A DNA stretch of 64,000 nt from Trichuris trichiura (GCA_037903355.1 JBAJFE010000014.1:1798001-1862000); one strand, 5' to 3'; shown: positions 18,544-31,500, counted from the first letter of the stretch. Numbers and translations: made by a program. The notes: generated by a model from the letters alone, not told the origin.

Positions 18544-20662
18544 ATGGCTTTGAACAAGCTTGCAATTGACAAAGTCAACCTGAAAGACAAACGAGTTGTC
18601 ATAAGGTAAGCCATTTCTTTCGGCCAATCCTATTTTTTCTGTAAACCGAATGGACGTGCATCTCGTCAAGTCAGTTGCTGTAGGCTGCTTGAAATCACAA
18701 CGTTGTTGCATGTACAGACTTTCTGATTAAAGAAATTCCCGTTGGTGAGGCTGCTCTCGAATTTTGTTCTTATGACAATTTCTAAACACGTTACTTTCTC
18801 GTGTTTTCTTTGTATTGTTGTTATTTTCGCCACTTTAATTTCGTTTAACAAAGGACTAGGAGAAGTAGGCATTAGTTATGAGAGCTGTTGCCAGCTTCAA
18901 GCAGCTGCATGTCTTCGTATATCCTATCTGCTCCGGGTTGCGAATAGCGACAATGCTTAGTGGATGGCTGCTCTGCTGTTACGCTTGTAAGCTAATCCAT
19001 GGCATTGCAGAGTCGACTACAATGTGCCAATGAAGGATGGAAAGATAACGAACACTCAAAGGTATCATTCTGCGGCATTTTTTCTTTGAAACGTTTTAAA
19101 AACTGCATTTCAAAGAATTGTCGAATCTCTGCCAACAATCAAATACGCTTTGGAGAATGGAGCAAAGTCTTTAGTGTTGATGAGCCATTTAGGACGGCCG
19201 GATGGTCACAAGGAGGCAAAGTACACTTTGCGTCCCGTTGCCGACGCGTTGCAGCAGCTTCTTGGAAAGTAACTTTCCTTGGACTGTTCACTTCTACTTT
19301 TTTAAAAAGCAGACGACGTGTTTCAGGCCGGTTAAATTTTTAACGGACTGTGTAGGTCCGGAAGTCGAAGAGGCTTGCAAAAATCCAGCAGCCGGCACAA
19401 TTTTTCTCCTGGAAAATTTGCGTTTTCACGTAGAAGAAGAAGGCAAAGGAGTTGACGCTAATGGGCAAAAGGTAAAACCAATTAGAAAAGCAAATTATCC
19501 TTCTGTTCGCTTTCACTTTTCCATGGTGTAGATAAAAGCCGGCAAAGAGGATGTTGAAAAGTTTCAAAAGTCTCTGACAAGTCTGGGGGACGTGTACGTT
19601 AACGATGCGTTTGGCACTGCTCATAGAGCGCACAGGTAATAAGCAGAAGTAGTTGTACTGTTATCAAATTGTAACAGACCAACTGTAGTTCAATGGTTGG
19701 TGTGAAATTAGACACTCGGGCGGCTGGTTTCTTATTAAAGAAGGAACTGCAGTTTTTTGCAAAAGCGCTTGAAAATCCGGAACGTCCTTTTTTGGCAATA
19801 CTCGGTGGGGCTAAGGTGGCCGACAAGATTCAGCTCATCAAAAATCTGCTTGACAAAGTGAACGAAATGATCATCGGTGGAGGTATGGCGTTCACTTTCC
19901 TCAAAGTACTAAACAACATGAAGGTAATTCGTTCGACATATTGGCTTGGGCGCGAGATCTGTAATTCCATAATTACATGCAGATCGGAAAAAGTTTATTC
20001 GACGAAGAGGGCGCTAAAATCGTTAAAGAACTGATGGCTAAGGCAGAGAAAAACAATGTGAAGATTCATCTTCCAGTAGACATAGTGACTGGAGACAAGT
20101 TTGATGAAAAAGCAGCCGTTGGAACAGCTACCGTCAAAGACGGCATTCCGGATGGGTGGATGGTATGGTATTGAAGGAATTATGCACTAGTGGTTTTCTA
20201 CCAACTGTCCATTAAAGGGTTTGGATGTTGGACCGGAAACTAGGAAGCTGTTCGCAGACGCCATTGGCAGGGCTAAAACAATCGTTTGGAACGGGTAGTT
20301 TCCATAATCATCTTTCAACTACACCAGTCTAAAAAAACGCAATGTTTACTGCAGGCCGCCCGGCGTATTTGAATGGGACAACTTTGCCTCTGGGACCAAG
20401 GCAATGATGGACGCGGTTGTCTCGGCAACTGGCCACGGCTGTACTACCATAATTGGTAAGCTATAAATTTCAGCGTCGCTTAAGAAAAGCCTGCTTTCAT
20501 TTATCTCTCTGTAAAGGAGGCGGAGACACAGCAACATGCTGCGTCAAGTTTGGCACGGAAAAGAAAGTAAGCCATGTCAGTACCGGCGGTGGAGCAAGTC
20601 TCGAGCTTCTGGAAGGTAAAGAACTGCCCGGTGTTGCCGCTTTGTCGCCGGCTAAAGCTTAA
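18544..20662 (+). CDS. PGK1: Phosphoglycerate kinase, 10 exons, 417 aa
   Basis: Exons read as 18544-18605, 19011-19061, 19116-19268, 19327-19471, 19532-19635, 19689-19923, 19983-20162, 20218-20294, 20355-20455 and 20517-20662. All junctions are GT..AG and phases agree, giving 418 codons with the stop, the usual animal length. Key blocks are present: [15 protein letters not shown], the substrate-loop [30 protein letters not shown], the hinge [20 protein letters not shown], the nucleotide site [25 protein letters not shown] and the C-terminal [18 protein letters not shown]. The enzyme transfers phosphate from 1,3-bisphosphoglycerate to ADP in cytosolic glycolysis. Intron 1 is the longest (405 bp); the others are 52-65 bp. 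It is tail-to-tail with VMP1, about 240 bp away. Confidence 0.96.
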
Positions 20663-20902
20663 GAATGCAATGAAGAGTTGCCGTGTTTTTTCTTTTCGTC
20701 ATTGATCCATTTGAACTCCTTAGATAGGCAATAATTGCATAGTTCCAGTCGTTGCAAAAATGGTGAATTAGAAATAGCTAGAAGTATGACAGCAACGCAT
20801 GTTGGAGGTCTGAAATTTTAATTTTCATTAAAACGTTCAACCTAAATCCAGTGAATATCGCCAATAGCCTTTTGATCGTACAGTGTTAACACAGTTCAAG
20901 TT

Positions 20903-22448
20903 TCAATGAACTTCATCGGGCGAAGGCTTATCCCGCATTTGCTTCTTTTTCTCCTCCCAAAGTCGACGATGATAACGTTGCGCTAGTGAATTGACCAGAG
21001 AGATGAAGGATGAGGCAATCATGAGGAAGACAGTCGTTTCAATGACTCTTTGAACAATTCCGGACTGCTAGAAATTTCACATTGCATGGTGACCAAATAA
21101 AATAAGTTAAAACTGTTGGCTTCTTTGTAACGCTAACTGGAAAAGATCGCAGTTGGCGCCAGCTATACAAGAGCCAATTGATGTAGCACGTGTGCGACAG
21201 TTGGATACAAATAAACGCACAAACGTGCAGTACTGGAATGGAAAACAACTGGCGAACGAGCTCACCGTATGAACTACAACGTCACTGCTGCGATGTAGCC
21301 TTATCTTCTGTTCGTTTAGAAAGTCACGAAACGGTTTCTCTAAACGCGGACCAATCTTTGGTACACTTCTTAACCAGTTGAGCACCTTTTCAAAGTGCTG
21401 TTCGCTGAAGGCAACAATGACAAAGAACTTCTGCAATTGAGAAGATCAAATAAAGACCATTTATCTTGGACGGCTCCGTACGAACGTGTTACCTGTATGT
21501 GAGTTTTAATAATGGCCTTACCAATGAGCGTCGATCCAAAGAATTTCCAGAAGGGTACAAGAAAGTGACCGCACGTAATACCCGCCAGGTCGAACAACGG
21601 GTTCGGAATCTGGTAAAAGTTTTTCCCCTTAATTACGTAGTATAACTTAATGGATGAACCTACCGATGCGCAAACCAGAATGGCTAAAAAGCCGACCTTT
21701 TCTATAGTTCGTTCTATTGACAATTTTGCCGCATCTAGCCAGTCATTTTTGGCTTGAGCTTGTTCGGTCATTTCTAAGAACTGCTTAAACTCGCGATATT
21801 CTTCATCGTCCGGTTCTTGCCCAGAAAGTCTGGCTACAATTAGTATTATCAAGTTGCGAGGGTGGCCAATTAATGTTGTACTCGCCTGCTCTAGCCATAA
21901 AGTAGGGTGGAAGCTCTCCAAGTGCTGTACCAGCGCCCCACATGATAGATTCCAAGCGAACTTTGCTCATTATATTCCATATGGAAACGGTTGCCACATT
22001 AGAGACGAGAGTTCCAGCTAAGGTTGATGCCCCGTTAACGGAGATACTTTTATTTGACATTGCGGCAGGGTTGTGATCAAACATGGCATCCGGGCAAATG
22101 ATTCTTAAATTCATAAGCAACTTAGGCGGACAGCAAACGCTTTTTATGAGTACACACTCATCCGGGTAGGGAGGCTCCGGAAACATCAGACTACCACACT
22201 CAAAAGCGGCAAGCGTAACTGCCGCGATGTGCGGCCCCTGAAGGAAGTAAGAGCTTATTCAGGCTGCAGGCTGCAATTGTTGAATACCGTTACCAAATAA
22301 AGGAGAAACGTGTGTAGACCGGTACCAAACCCGATAGACGACAGTACGCCCAGAATCAACCAGTAAGCGCACCAAAGCAATTTTTTCTCCAACGAATAAA
22401 GAACCTGCAATGACGCACTGCAGAAAAAAAAAGCTAGTAACGTTAGCC
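20903..22448 (-). CDS. VMP1: VMP1/EPG-3 vacuole membrane protein (N-terminus not found)
   Basis: Five exons in transcription order: about 22448-22294, 22237-21886, 21833-21493, 21430-21266 and 21067-20903. Conserved VMP1 blocks include [60 protein letters not shown], the multi-pass VTT region ([34 protein letters not shown]) and a hydrophobic C-terminal helix before a lysine-rich tail. VMP1 is an ER multispanning protein and lipid scramblase needed for autophagosome formation and ER contact sites. The intron between 21886 and 21833 uses a GC donor (CAG|GCGAGT), and splicing there restores the family sequence. The first readable exon begins in a membrane helix ([20 protein letters not shown]); upstream exons with the cytosolic N-terminus were not located. 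Confidence 0.9.
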
Positions 22449-24213
22449 TTATTGTAAGCCAAAAATTTTAAAATCTTAATGCGGTAAAGCGTTACTACTA
22501 GTGTCTGACGCTCTTCGCAACCACGTTCAGTACATATTTGAATGAAAGGAATTGATGAACTTTTGATTGTAAAATTCCTCTCGCCTAATGGAACTTCTTT
22601 GACGCATTCAGTAGTCCAAGCTATAATTGAACACTTGAAACGCTTATACGGAAAGTTGTTCCGTTATTTCTTATTGCCAGGAAACAACTATATGAAAATA
22701 ATGAGTATTTGTAAAAAAAGAACGACCTCGAAGGATTGCTGTTCTAAGGTCAAAATCCTGAACAAGCGAAAATGCACTGTAAAGTGTGGCCTTAGGGCAT
22801 TTAAGCGTTGGCATCTTTTAAATAAGGAATTTTTTTGAATGCAGGCGTTAGTATGCTGGTCTTGTTCGAAGTTAGTGATCTAAAAAATGCCAATGCACAA
22901 CAGCCGCAATGCCACACTTTACAGTCAGTATTATCGTTCTATTCGGGATTTTGACCAGCACCGGCTGTTATATGATAACCATGCAGTAGGGCGCTACAAA
23001 ACAGTCAACAATGAGAGGCTTGTGAGTATAATCTATGGATAGACAGCTGAGTAAAAGTTCCGGCGAAATAAGCTCACACGAAAAACGGTTGAGATTCGTC
23101 ACTGCAAGTACTGCGGTAATTCTGATATGAATAAGTGGTCAGACTGTGAATAAAATGATGTGAGAAGATCAGATGTTGAGCGAGTGATAAAATTATTCAG
23201 AAACATCAAAAAAAATGCACGAGAAACCCGAAGATGAAAAATATGCACGCCCTTCAAGCGATAAGCGTTTCAACGTACGAAGGTTGGTTCGAAAAGCATC
23301 TCTCAGTAGTAAACAACCAAAAAACAAAACAATCTACCATTTTGAAACAAATGTGCTCGACGGACTGTTTTTAGTTTAATTTTTTTAAAATGTGCAAACC
23401 TGTGTTATCTCTACGAAAGCCTATCGCGCGTTTAAAGATAAATTTGTAAAATAAAGTTTACAATAGATGAACTAAAAAAAGAATAACAGAGGAGAAATCA
23501 GGCTACTCCCATTTTTAATTCACCGGACGGGTTTCGTCGGTTATGCGCTCACAGTCATACTGTACGTCTGCTGCTCATCCTGTTACGGACTTATCTAAGC
23601 GTTGGCGTAAACTTAAGGCTTGTATTTTCACTTAGACTTACGTAAAGGCAGAATAGAATGACTGGAATGTTAAGCCAGTAAGGGCATGGTTACTGTAAAG
23701 AATTCATTTCCCAAATTTCTCAAACGGTGGAGCGCATAACTGATAAAGCCCAACCAGACCAGCCAGGCCTCGTTTAGCATGGATAATCGAATTCTTACTG
23801 TATTTCCCTCAGATTATCAAACGAAAACAATCTCTACGCGCTGGAAGAAAGACAATGTTATAGTCTGCTGCAGAACCACGATGGCTGCGCACGTTCTTTT
23901 CTTTTCATTATACGCGCAGACCTTTTTTTTTATTATTCTCTAAGCAAAACAGTCTAACAACTATTAAACAGCAACATTTACATAGCGCCACTCAATTAGA
24001 GATAAGTAAGTAAGCATTCAAAAAAGAGCATGCAGGTTGTATGCAAATTCGATGTAATTTTGTGCAACGGATTTAATTACGCGTGGAATATTTTATCCAT
24101 GCTTAGGAATGAAAAAGTGCTTCGCGAAAAGAGCGGGCTTAATCTACTCGTGTAAACACGAAAGGCGAAACCGAATAAAGAATCTCAAGTTTCGCGGAGT
24201 CGAAAGAATGATG
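22449..24213. other. Intergenic or upstream VMP1 sequence; one foldback repeat
   Basis: Should contain the VMP1 5' exon(s), but no exon with the expected N-terminal motif was identified by eye. Contains the foldback repeat at 22733-22972; otherwise nothing recognised. Confidence 0.4.
22733..22972. repeat. Imperfect foldback repeat with about 85-95-bp arms
   Basis: 22733-22826 and the complement of 22885-22972 share GGTCAAAATCC(T/C)GAA, CTGTAAAGTGTGGC and GCATTTAAGCG/TTGGCAT-type blocks. No coding potential. Resembles a decayed MITE. Confidence 0.6.
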
Positions 24214-24215
24214 TA

Positions 24216-24766
24216 CAGTGAAACCTCCTTAATCCGGACCCTTCTCTAATCCGGATTCATGGAAGAGAACAATAGAACGTCCTTATACATTAAGGATAAC
24301 TAGGCAACCTGTGCGAAACGGGCAGTCATTTGGCCGGAAAGGCTATAAGGGCAGCAGACAACTAGACTTTCGGTATACAGTAGTATAGACGTAGACCAGC
24401 TACGGCTCTGCCGAGCTAATCCCGACCAATAAGTTTACTGCAACAAGGCGCCTCGAAACCTAGGTTTCCGAGAGTAAACAGAAATGCGGATCAAAGACCT
24501 GGTATTTTTCAGTCGTATAAAAATACAGTCTATTCTCATATAACGCTGGTCAGTCGTTTTCTTTTATCAAACGGACTTCGTCGCCTTCGTAAGCTAACTC
24601 CCAGCTTGCGGAGACTGACACTGCGCTGTGGACGCCAGGAACGTACATCTAAAATTGCATTACCTACTTTTCTGTTACCTACAGTAAGCCTTTTCCATAA
24701 ACCGAATTTTTCCCAAATACGAGCTACCCTCTGCCCTGCCGCGTCCGAATTAGGGAGGTTCCACCG
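24216..24766 (-). mobile_element. MITE with Tigger-like ends, second copy of the 9971 family (551 bp)
   Basis: Ends CAGTGAAACCTCCTTAATCC and the complement of CGGTGGAACCTCCCTAATTC, with TA on both sides (24214-24215, 24767-24768). The interior is collinear, in reverse orientation, with 9971-10590 plus 13200-13292. It provides the uninterrupted reference for the nested copy. No transposase. Confidence 0.85.
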
Positions 24767-24768
24767 TA

Positions 24769-26880
24769 TTACCGTTATGGAAGGCAGTAAAATAATTTAC
24801 TCGAAAAAACTGAACTTGTGAATGAACTGGCGCCGGCATTAACATAAACGAAAACCCGTTTGGAAAACATCAATTTTGCTTGCACAGATTCTTGTCAGAA
24901 TAAGAAAAGTGCGAAACAATCGGAACGTCAGCTAAGCCTTATCATACAATAGAAACAATGTAAAACAGCTCAAATATGAATACTTCGAACTTTAGCGCCT
25001 GCTAGAAGTCTTCAAAATGAGTAATTTAACCCTATGGCATAAACAGTTGCCTTTAAAGCTATTTAAGACTGCCAGCCGCGTGTGGGATAAACATATTAGC
25101 ATTGATGTATGTTACAGTTCGTGATAAGAATTTCTTCTCAGCTATATATGCAACATACCGACGCATTTAACAAGAACAATAGTATTCCCTTTGACGATAG
25201 TGATAACTGTGTGGGTTAAACTCTGCACTATGAGCACAGTTAAAATTACAAAGAGAATAAACAAAGATGAGCTTTTCTTGGAACTGCTTCCAGCATTCGT
25301 ATCTAACGCGTTCAGCTCTTTTACCAGCTTTTCAGACGCCAATTATGCTACTCTTTTGCAGCGAAAGAAAAGTGTATAATAAAATTCTTAAGGAGCTTTT
25401 AAAAATCCTTATCAATTAAATGATATTCACTGCTCAGGAAAGGCGTAATGCGGAACAGTTCTGGCGTTGCCTTAAGGAATTCAGAATACTACCGTGTAAC
25501 AGACGTATACTCTATTACCCCTAAGCAATTCTGCTGATAAAGAAATCGCGTTTGATGGTGACACTGTATTAATGACAAATTCATTACGGGCTTAAGAAGT
25601 TCTGACTTGTCTTCCCATTGACAAACAGTAACACGTGACGCAAGTAGGTGTTCGCTTTTTCAGACAACTTCAGAGACGAGAAATAAATGAGCAGGTCTCC
25701 TGAATGACCGCCGACGCATTCTACGCATAATTAAATCTCATTGACGTCAGTTCTTCAATGCTGCCTTATATTTAGCAAAAGAAATATTCAGAATATGCTT
25801 AGCCAGTTTCCCTCGGTTTATCTTTCTCAGCTCAGTACAATGACGCCATCTAGAAAGAAATGGCATCTCATTAGAATGTCCGACAGGATGAACAGCCTTA
25901 GATTTACAGATAAGTTTTACGGGAACAAAATAGGATATACTTAGAATATCAGATACGGTTTGGCAAAAGGGCACTCACCAGAACAGACGTTTCTGCCAAC
26001 ACTTAGTAGATAAATGGGAACAGAAATAAATGGAAACAGAGGAGACCTGTCGAAGCCATAAAAAAAGATACGATGAGCAGTTGTTGAATGTAACCGGGTA
26101 TGCTGCCCGTATGAAAAAGATTAAAGGATCCTGTATGGTCGCATACGGGCTTCATTGCAGGCAACAGCAGCCATATTTCAAGTATATGCACTGAAAACAC
26201 TAAAGCCCTTTAAGGAAGTTATCGCCGATCGATTTTTGTCTGCTTAACCGAAAAGTCATCGTTCTGTAGCATCCAATTCAAATGACGTGCTACTACGCAT
26301 GCAAGACATTGACATCAGCAAACTCCCACATCGCTGACACTTGAAGTTCAAATATTTGTACAGCGTCGCAAGACTGTGGACGCTCACGGTGGAACGGCCT
26401 TATTCTAAAATTTTCGTCTGCAACAGTTAATATTTCTTGGAAAATGAATTGATGCCTCAGCTGTTAGTGACACGACCAAATCAAAGTTGGACTGCAACTA
26501 GTAAATCAATTCACTAAAAACATCAACACAGTGACATTAAAAGTGACAAATGACCTCGTTAGGCTCTTTAGGCTTTAAAATAGCCAACTTTCAGTAAACT
26601 ATTACTTTGAGCGCAAACGAAAGTTCCAATAATGTATGTCATACAGGGCAGCATTTTCCTAATGCTTACACTTGTATGCCAATATCAAGGGCGAAGACTA
26701 CGTATCTACTCCCAAGAAGATTTGCCTTGTATATCAACTCAGTTGTCAAAAGATATCTCAAACAAGCCAACGATGGGTGCTTAAATTAGGAGTAGCGTGA
26801 ACACGCGTGGATACCTGTTGTATTCAATATATTTTCTTGAAATATTACTTATTAACCATTGAATAATGTCTGGTGTAAGA
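24769..26880. other. Intergenic, nothing firmly supported
   Basis: 2.1 kb. One minus-strand frame near 25142-25340 contains a hydrophobic helix (SLFILFVILTVLIVQSL) before a good donor-like site, but has no ATG and a stop immediately upstream, so I do not call it a gene. Confidence 0.4.
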
Positions 26881-27386
26881 TTACACAGGGTTAATTACCT
26901 GCTGGTGCTGACCGGGCAGACGACAAACGAAGTAAAACAAGAATCCCAAGACTAACAGAAGTGCGCCAACGTAACGATGGTGCCACAGCCTGGAATAGAA
27001 AGGGATATTTATAGAACGGTCTTTTACCCTTGATCTGTTGACGGAGGAAGCTCGAGACAAACATGAACAGCAAAATGAGACAAGCGAACTTACTTTTTTG
27101 AGCTTTCGGTAAGCATACAATAAACTTCACAACTGCTGTAATGCAAAGTTCGGAATGGCTTCTTATGCATAACAAATCCTTGCCGTTCCAAGAGATTCAG
27201 CGTATTTAAACTAGGAACCGGCTTTATCCCTTTAGAAATGGAGACGCTGCTGTTTGCAGGAGCATCGGAAACCGTAAGCGTTCCCTCCGATGTGTCTTCC
27301 TCCTCTTCGTCACTAGGCAGACCGAACGATACTCGTCGGTCAGATTTCTTGTCATCAAAACAATCTCGCGTCATCTTTTTCTGCAT
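26881..27386 (-). CDS. Putative tail-anchored membrane protein, 148 aa, unknown family
   Basis: Two exons, 27386-27094 and 27034-26881, joined across a 59-bp GT..AG intron (donor GTAAGT) in consistent phase; stop TAA at 26883-26881. The N-terminal 100 residues are soluble, with a basic start (MQKKMTRDCFDDKKSDRR), VSFGLP, an acidic Ser/Glu patch (SDEEEEDTSEG) and a central PSLNTLNLLERQGF. The C-terminus has one membrane helix (YVGALLLVLGFLFYFVC) followed by RLPGQHQQ, suggesting a tail-anchored protein of an internal membrane. It is divergent from PCNP, about 390 bp away, so the two may share a promoter. Family not recognised; further exons after GQHQQ are possible because a GTAATT donor-like site lies there. 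Confidence 0.5.
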
Positions 27387-27777
27387 ACCGAATCGCCTCT
27401 TAGGACGATTCACAACAGTTTAAACGAAAAGACTAACATACTAAAGCACCTAGGCGACGCTCAATCTTACTGTAAATGGGAAAAGAACGGCAAGTACCTG
27501 CCTTTAGCTTGTATACTGTACCTTTCTTTTATCTTGGTTGGTTTCGCGAAAAATAGTCGTCGCAGGACTGCTTGCTCAGCTTCAAGTGTAAGAGGCAATT
27601 TTTGGTTTGTAATGGGGCCTAGGAGCTATCTCAAAGCGTACCTTGCTGATCTTTTCGCTCACCTTTGGCCTGACGCGCGTAGATTTTGCAGGCGTGCTGT
27701 TGTCCAGCACGGTGTTAGCGTTGCCGATGCTATGTCTTCTTGTCGACTGACGGACGTCTTTGTTGCCCAATCTATCG

Positions 27778-28188
27778 ATGCCAATGTCCGGAAAGGCAGC
27801 GTCAACTGTGGACGTTAAGCGGAAGCAGAAGGGAGAAGATTCAAGCAATGCCGAAGCGCGTGAAGCAAAGGCACCCGACAAAAGAATCAGGCTTACCCTT
27901 AAGCCATTGGCAAAGCCACACGACGCTGGAGTGGCTAGGCAGGAAGGCAGTTCGGTAAATGCCCAAAATAAACCTTTGCCTCCAAAGCCAAGCATATTCG
28001 GCGACAGCTCTGACAGTGAAAAAGAAGAAATGCCACCAGAATGTCGAATGCGCATGAGAAACCTTGGTCGTGACACGCCAACCTCTTCGGGTCCAAACTC
28101 ATTCAGCAAAGGTAAGCATGGCTTCATCGATTCCCGAAAACTAGCCGAACGAAAACTTCATATGATGGCCCGCGAAGGGAACAGTTGA
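27778..28188 (+). CDS. PCNP: PCNP: PEST-containing nuclear protein
   Basis: Single-exon frame of 136 aa from ATG 27778 to TGA 28188. The C-terminal half carries the family signature: an acidic PEST stretch ([14 protein letters not shown]), then [17 protein letters not shown] and [19 protein letters not shown]. The N-terminal half is lysine-rich and low in complexity ([20 protein letters not shown]), consistent with a disordered nuclear protein; vertebrate PCNP is somewhat longer (about 178 aa). In mammals it is a nuclear protein ubiquitinated by UHRF2; its exact role is poorly known. It lies between the divergent membrane-protein gene and the convergent OS-9 gene. A second ATG eight bases downstream in frame (MPM) could also serve as start. 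Confidence 0.88.
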   Translation: MPMSGKAASTVDVKRKQKGEDSSNAEAREAKAPDKRIRLTLKPLAKPHDAGVARQEGSSVNAQNKPLPPKPSIFGDSSDSEKEEMPPECRMRMRNLGRDTPTSSGPNSFSKGKHGFIDSRKLAERKLHMMAREGNS

Positions 28189-28583
28189 TTATATACGTGC
28201 AACAAACTTTGTTGTCGCATTTCTGATTGGTTTTCACTTGAAATATTAAATTGTGCATGTAACTAACCTTGGCGGGAAAATGGAGACAGCGCGCCAAGTA
28301 TACCTCAGACCGATGCTCTTTTATTCTGATCAGCATTTACTCTTAGATGGTAAAGTAATCCTTCTGTGTCACTCTTAAAGTGCTTGACGTCAACAGGCAG
28401 TATTACCACTGCTAGCATAGATAAATCACGTAATGTCCCCTTTTTGGAAAGCGCCGTTTGAAGTGTTTGTTCTCAGGAAAAGCCTTGCGTGAATTTTAAA
28501 CTTTAAACCTAAAAGTGTATGTGTGCCTTTGACCAGATCAACGTTTATAAAAAAGAAAAAGCGAACTCGACAAATCGTACAGT

Positions 28584-31500
28584 TTAATAGACAAGCTCGG
28601 CTGCAGGAATCTTTTCACGTTTTTCAGCCTCCGAACGTGAATCGGATGAATCTTTTGCCGAATCGCTCTTGTCCCCCTCTGTAACCTCAGTCGCCGGCAG
28701 GTTGGAATCAAAATTCAAATTGTAGTTGTTCTCTGTGCTCTTCTGCCTTTCCTCTTCTATCAACTGTTGCTGCGAGGTGCCAATCAGTGACGAAAGAACA
28801 TCAGTGAACCTGCGCATCTCTTCTTTCGTGAACATTTCAAATCCCTCACTGTTTGGTTGGTGGGGAGTAAGCAGCTTTATCTTTATTTTCTTGCCTGAAA
28901 CAAAAATCATTTGATTTACGAAAATTTTTAAATCTCAAAAATAGTTGCTATCATAAATTCTGGGCCAACTTTCGAACGTTAACGTACGAAAAATTAAAGA
29001 CCATTTTTTTTGTTTGCACTTGTAGAAGCAAGCGGTCATCCTTACTGCCAGCGTCGACTCCTGCTTTCAACAATCTGCGTTGTATTTCTTTTTCCATACG
29101 CTGCGTTTCTGAGATCACTCTGCCTCTTTCTTCCAGCGGAACACCAACTGTTTGTATTTTCGCAACGTTCACCTTTACTTTAACTTTTGGATCGACCGCG
29201 TCACTGACTTTATCGACCTCTTCGTTGGGCAATCTTCCATTACCTTTTACATTCATTTTGTTCGTGCCAGCTCCTGGAGGATAACTTTCTGGCAGAAGAG
29301 GGTTCTTTGGCTTCATGCTAACGCCTCGGACGCTGGCGCGTTTCATTCGTTTGAACGCTTCGTGAAGACTCTTGTCTAATCGAGAAAACCTGGGAGTTCC
29401 TGGTTCCAATTGTTCCACTCTCTGGTTGACATCATTAAAAAAAGAAAGTAACTCTTCGTACAATGCATCGTCTTCTGTTTCAACGTCCACACTGCGGCTT
29501 TCAACCTGCAAATCACTATTTCGTTAAGTGGGCCTACGTTGCCCCTACAGTATCCGACAGGTTTACCTCCGCAGAGTCGGCGATTCTGCCTTCGTGGCGG
29601 TGTTCTCCAGTTGAATCAGTCGCTTTCGTGTCTATAGAATTCGTACAATAAAACGCTGTACCTTCAACTTTGCGCGTGCAGGTTTCCTTGCAACTAATAC
29701 TTTCTCTACAGCGTGACACATGCAAATTTTTCACTACTTCATGACCACATTCCGTTGTTAAAAACCTGTGTTTTAGCTAAGCAGCAGCACTGTTCAGACA
29801 AGTTTGTCAAGTTAGACGCGTTTATTTGGGACTACAATAAGCAGTTTTCGGGAAGCTACAAGTCCTTTCATCAGTGCTTTCGTAACTGCCGTGACAAACT
29901 TTCCTGAACGTGAAAACCTGCATGCTCGCGTCAATGGACATCGTGTATTTCATAACATTTTGTGTGTGCTTATTCTGACTACACACTGCACATTGTTTCT
30001 AATGGAAATGCGTATCCATTTTTAAGGAGAATAAAGTCTCCAAGTTGTCCATCAATGACTGAAAACTCTGCCCATCCACTGGTCTATCGGGTATATTTCT
30101 TAGTTGCAGGAACCTTATGCTGCTTAAACGAGTTTACTTCGTTCTGTGTAGAGGAACAAATTTAAAAGCAGGATTATTATTTGTACTGATTTTAAGTGTT
30201 AAGTCCTTACTATAATTGGCAATCTTCACTAACTTGGGCAACTCAGCGTGCTTTCAGTTTGCTTTAGCGCATATAGAGAACAGCTTGACACCTCGTAGTA
30301 CCTGCATACACTTATTCACGATCAAAAGTTCTTCGCCTATGAAATGGCAACGCAAGGACAGACAATTAACGTCAAATACTAAGCAATATCAACAATCATT
30401 CATTACGAAAAAAATACGCATAAGGATAACTAATCAACACTTAAAGTCGCGATTAAAAGAAATGGTCTTGAAAATTTAGTGATGCGGTCTTTTAATTCTT
30501 CAGAACCTATCCTTGAAAGCTTTAGTGATTACGATACCCGAATTCGATCACGTTCAGCCCACGGAATAATTGTTCAAACGCAAAGTATGCAAACCGCCAT
30601 AAGCGTAAATTGAAATAAAACTAAGAAAGCCAGGAAAGTGGCCAGCCAACCACGAAGTTCACGATCTCTCCGTCTCTCCTCTTTGTCTTTGTTGATTCGG
30701 TCTTATCGTTGAGTTTCTTCAGCTATCATATCTTGTGAATGTTCATCTTAGCGGAATCGTAAAATCAATTTTTTTCTTTTTCGTTCTTCCCTTTTCCGTC
30801 CTGGAACGCAGAAAGATCCGAAAGATTTTTCAGCGACTAGATCAGCATTCGCGTACTGTTGTACCTATCCGACTGACTGTCAGAGTTACGTTCATTTTGC
30901 ACCACGCATTCTTACGTCTGCTTAGTTTTTTAGCTCTTCTTGAAGCCCCACCTAATTTCTACATGATGGAATCGAAAAACACTGTCAGATTCACCTTCAC
31001 TGCTTTGAAAACAAGGCAGCCTAGCTTCAACATACAGATATAACTTGAGACTAGCAAAAGTAATCATGTTTTTTTGGAGTAACAACTGATTTTGTTGACG
31101 CTCTTCATCTAGGACACCTGCGGCGTGTAAACTATTCTCACGGCTCTGAATAGTGTTATGCTGAACAGGCAAAGCTTCTTGTGTGCATGCGAAGTCAAAG
31201 TGACCTTAGCGGCGCAACAAACAGCATCTAAAGGACCTAAAAATAGCCGCTGGAAATTTTTTCTCGTAGTCCGTACTTTTAGGATTTCGGTTACACGTTT
31301 GAAGTGAGAGACGAAGAAGCAGAAAGTGACTCTATTTGTACTACTCGGAAGAGCGTGTACAAGCGATATCACAAACTAGGGAAACAGAGAGCTAAGTAAA
31401 ACTCAGAACTATTTTTTTCTGTGCTTCTAGTTGACCATTGTCTAAGCCAACATTGTTAGCAGATTATACGCACATTAGAGCATAAAACTGTCGGCTTAAC

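Noticed and set aside
25142..25342. 66-codon minus-strand frame with a transmembrane helix
   Set aside because: It has no ATG, an in-frame stop immediately precedes it, and there is no matching neighbour exon; insufficient for a gene call.
27582..28127. 181-codon minus-strand frame opposite PCNP
   Set aside because: The plus strand gives a clear PCNP signature; the minus frame is its mirror and lacks any recognised domain.
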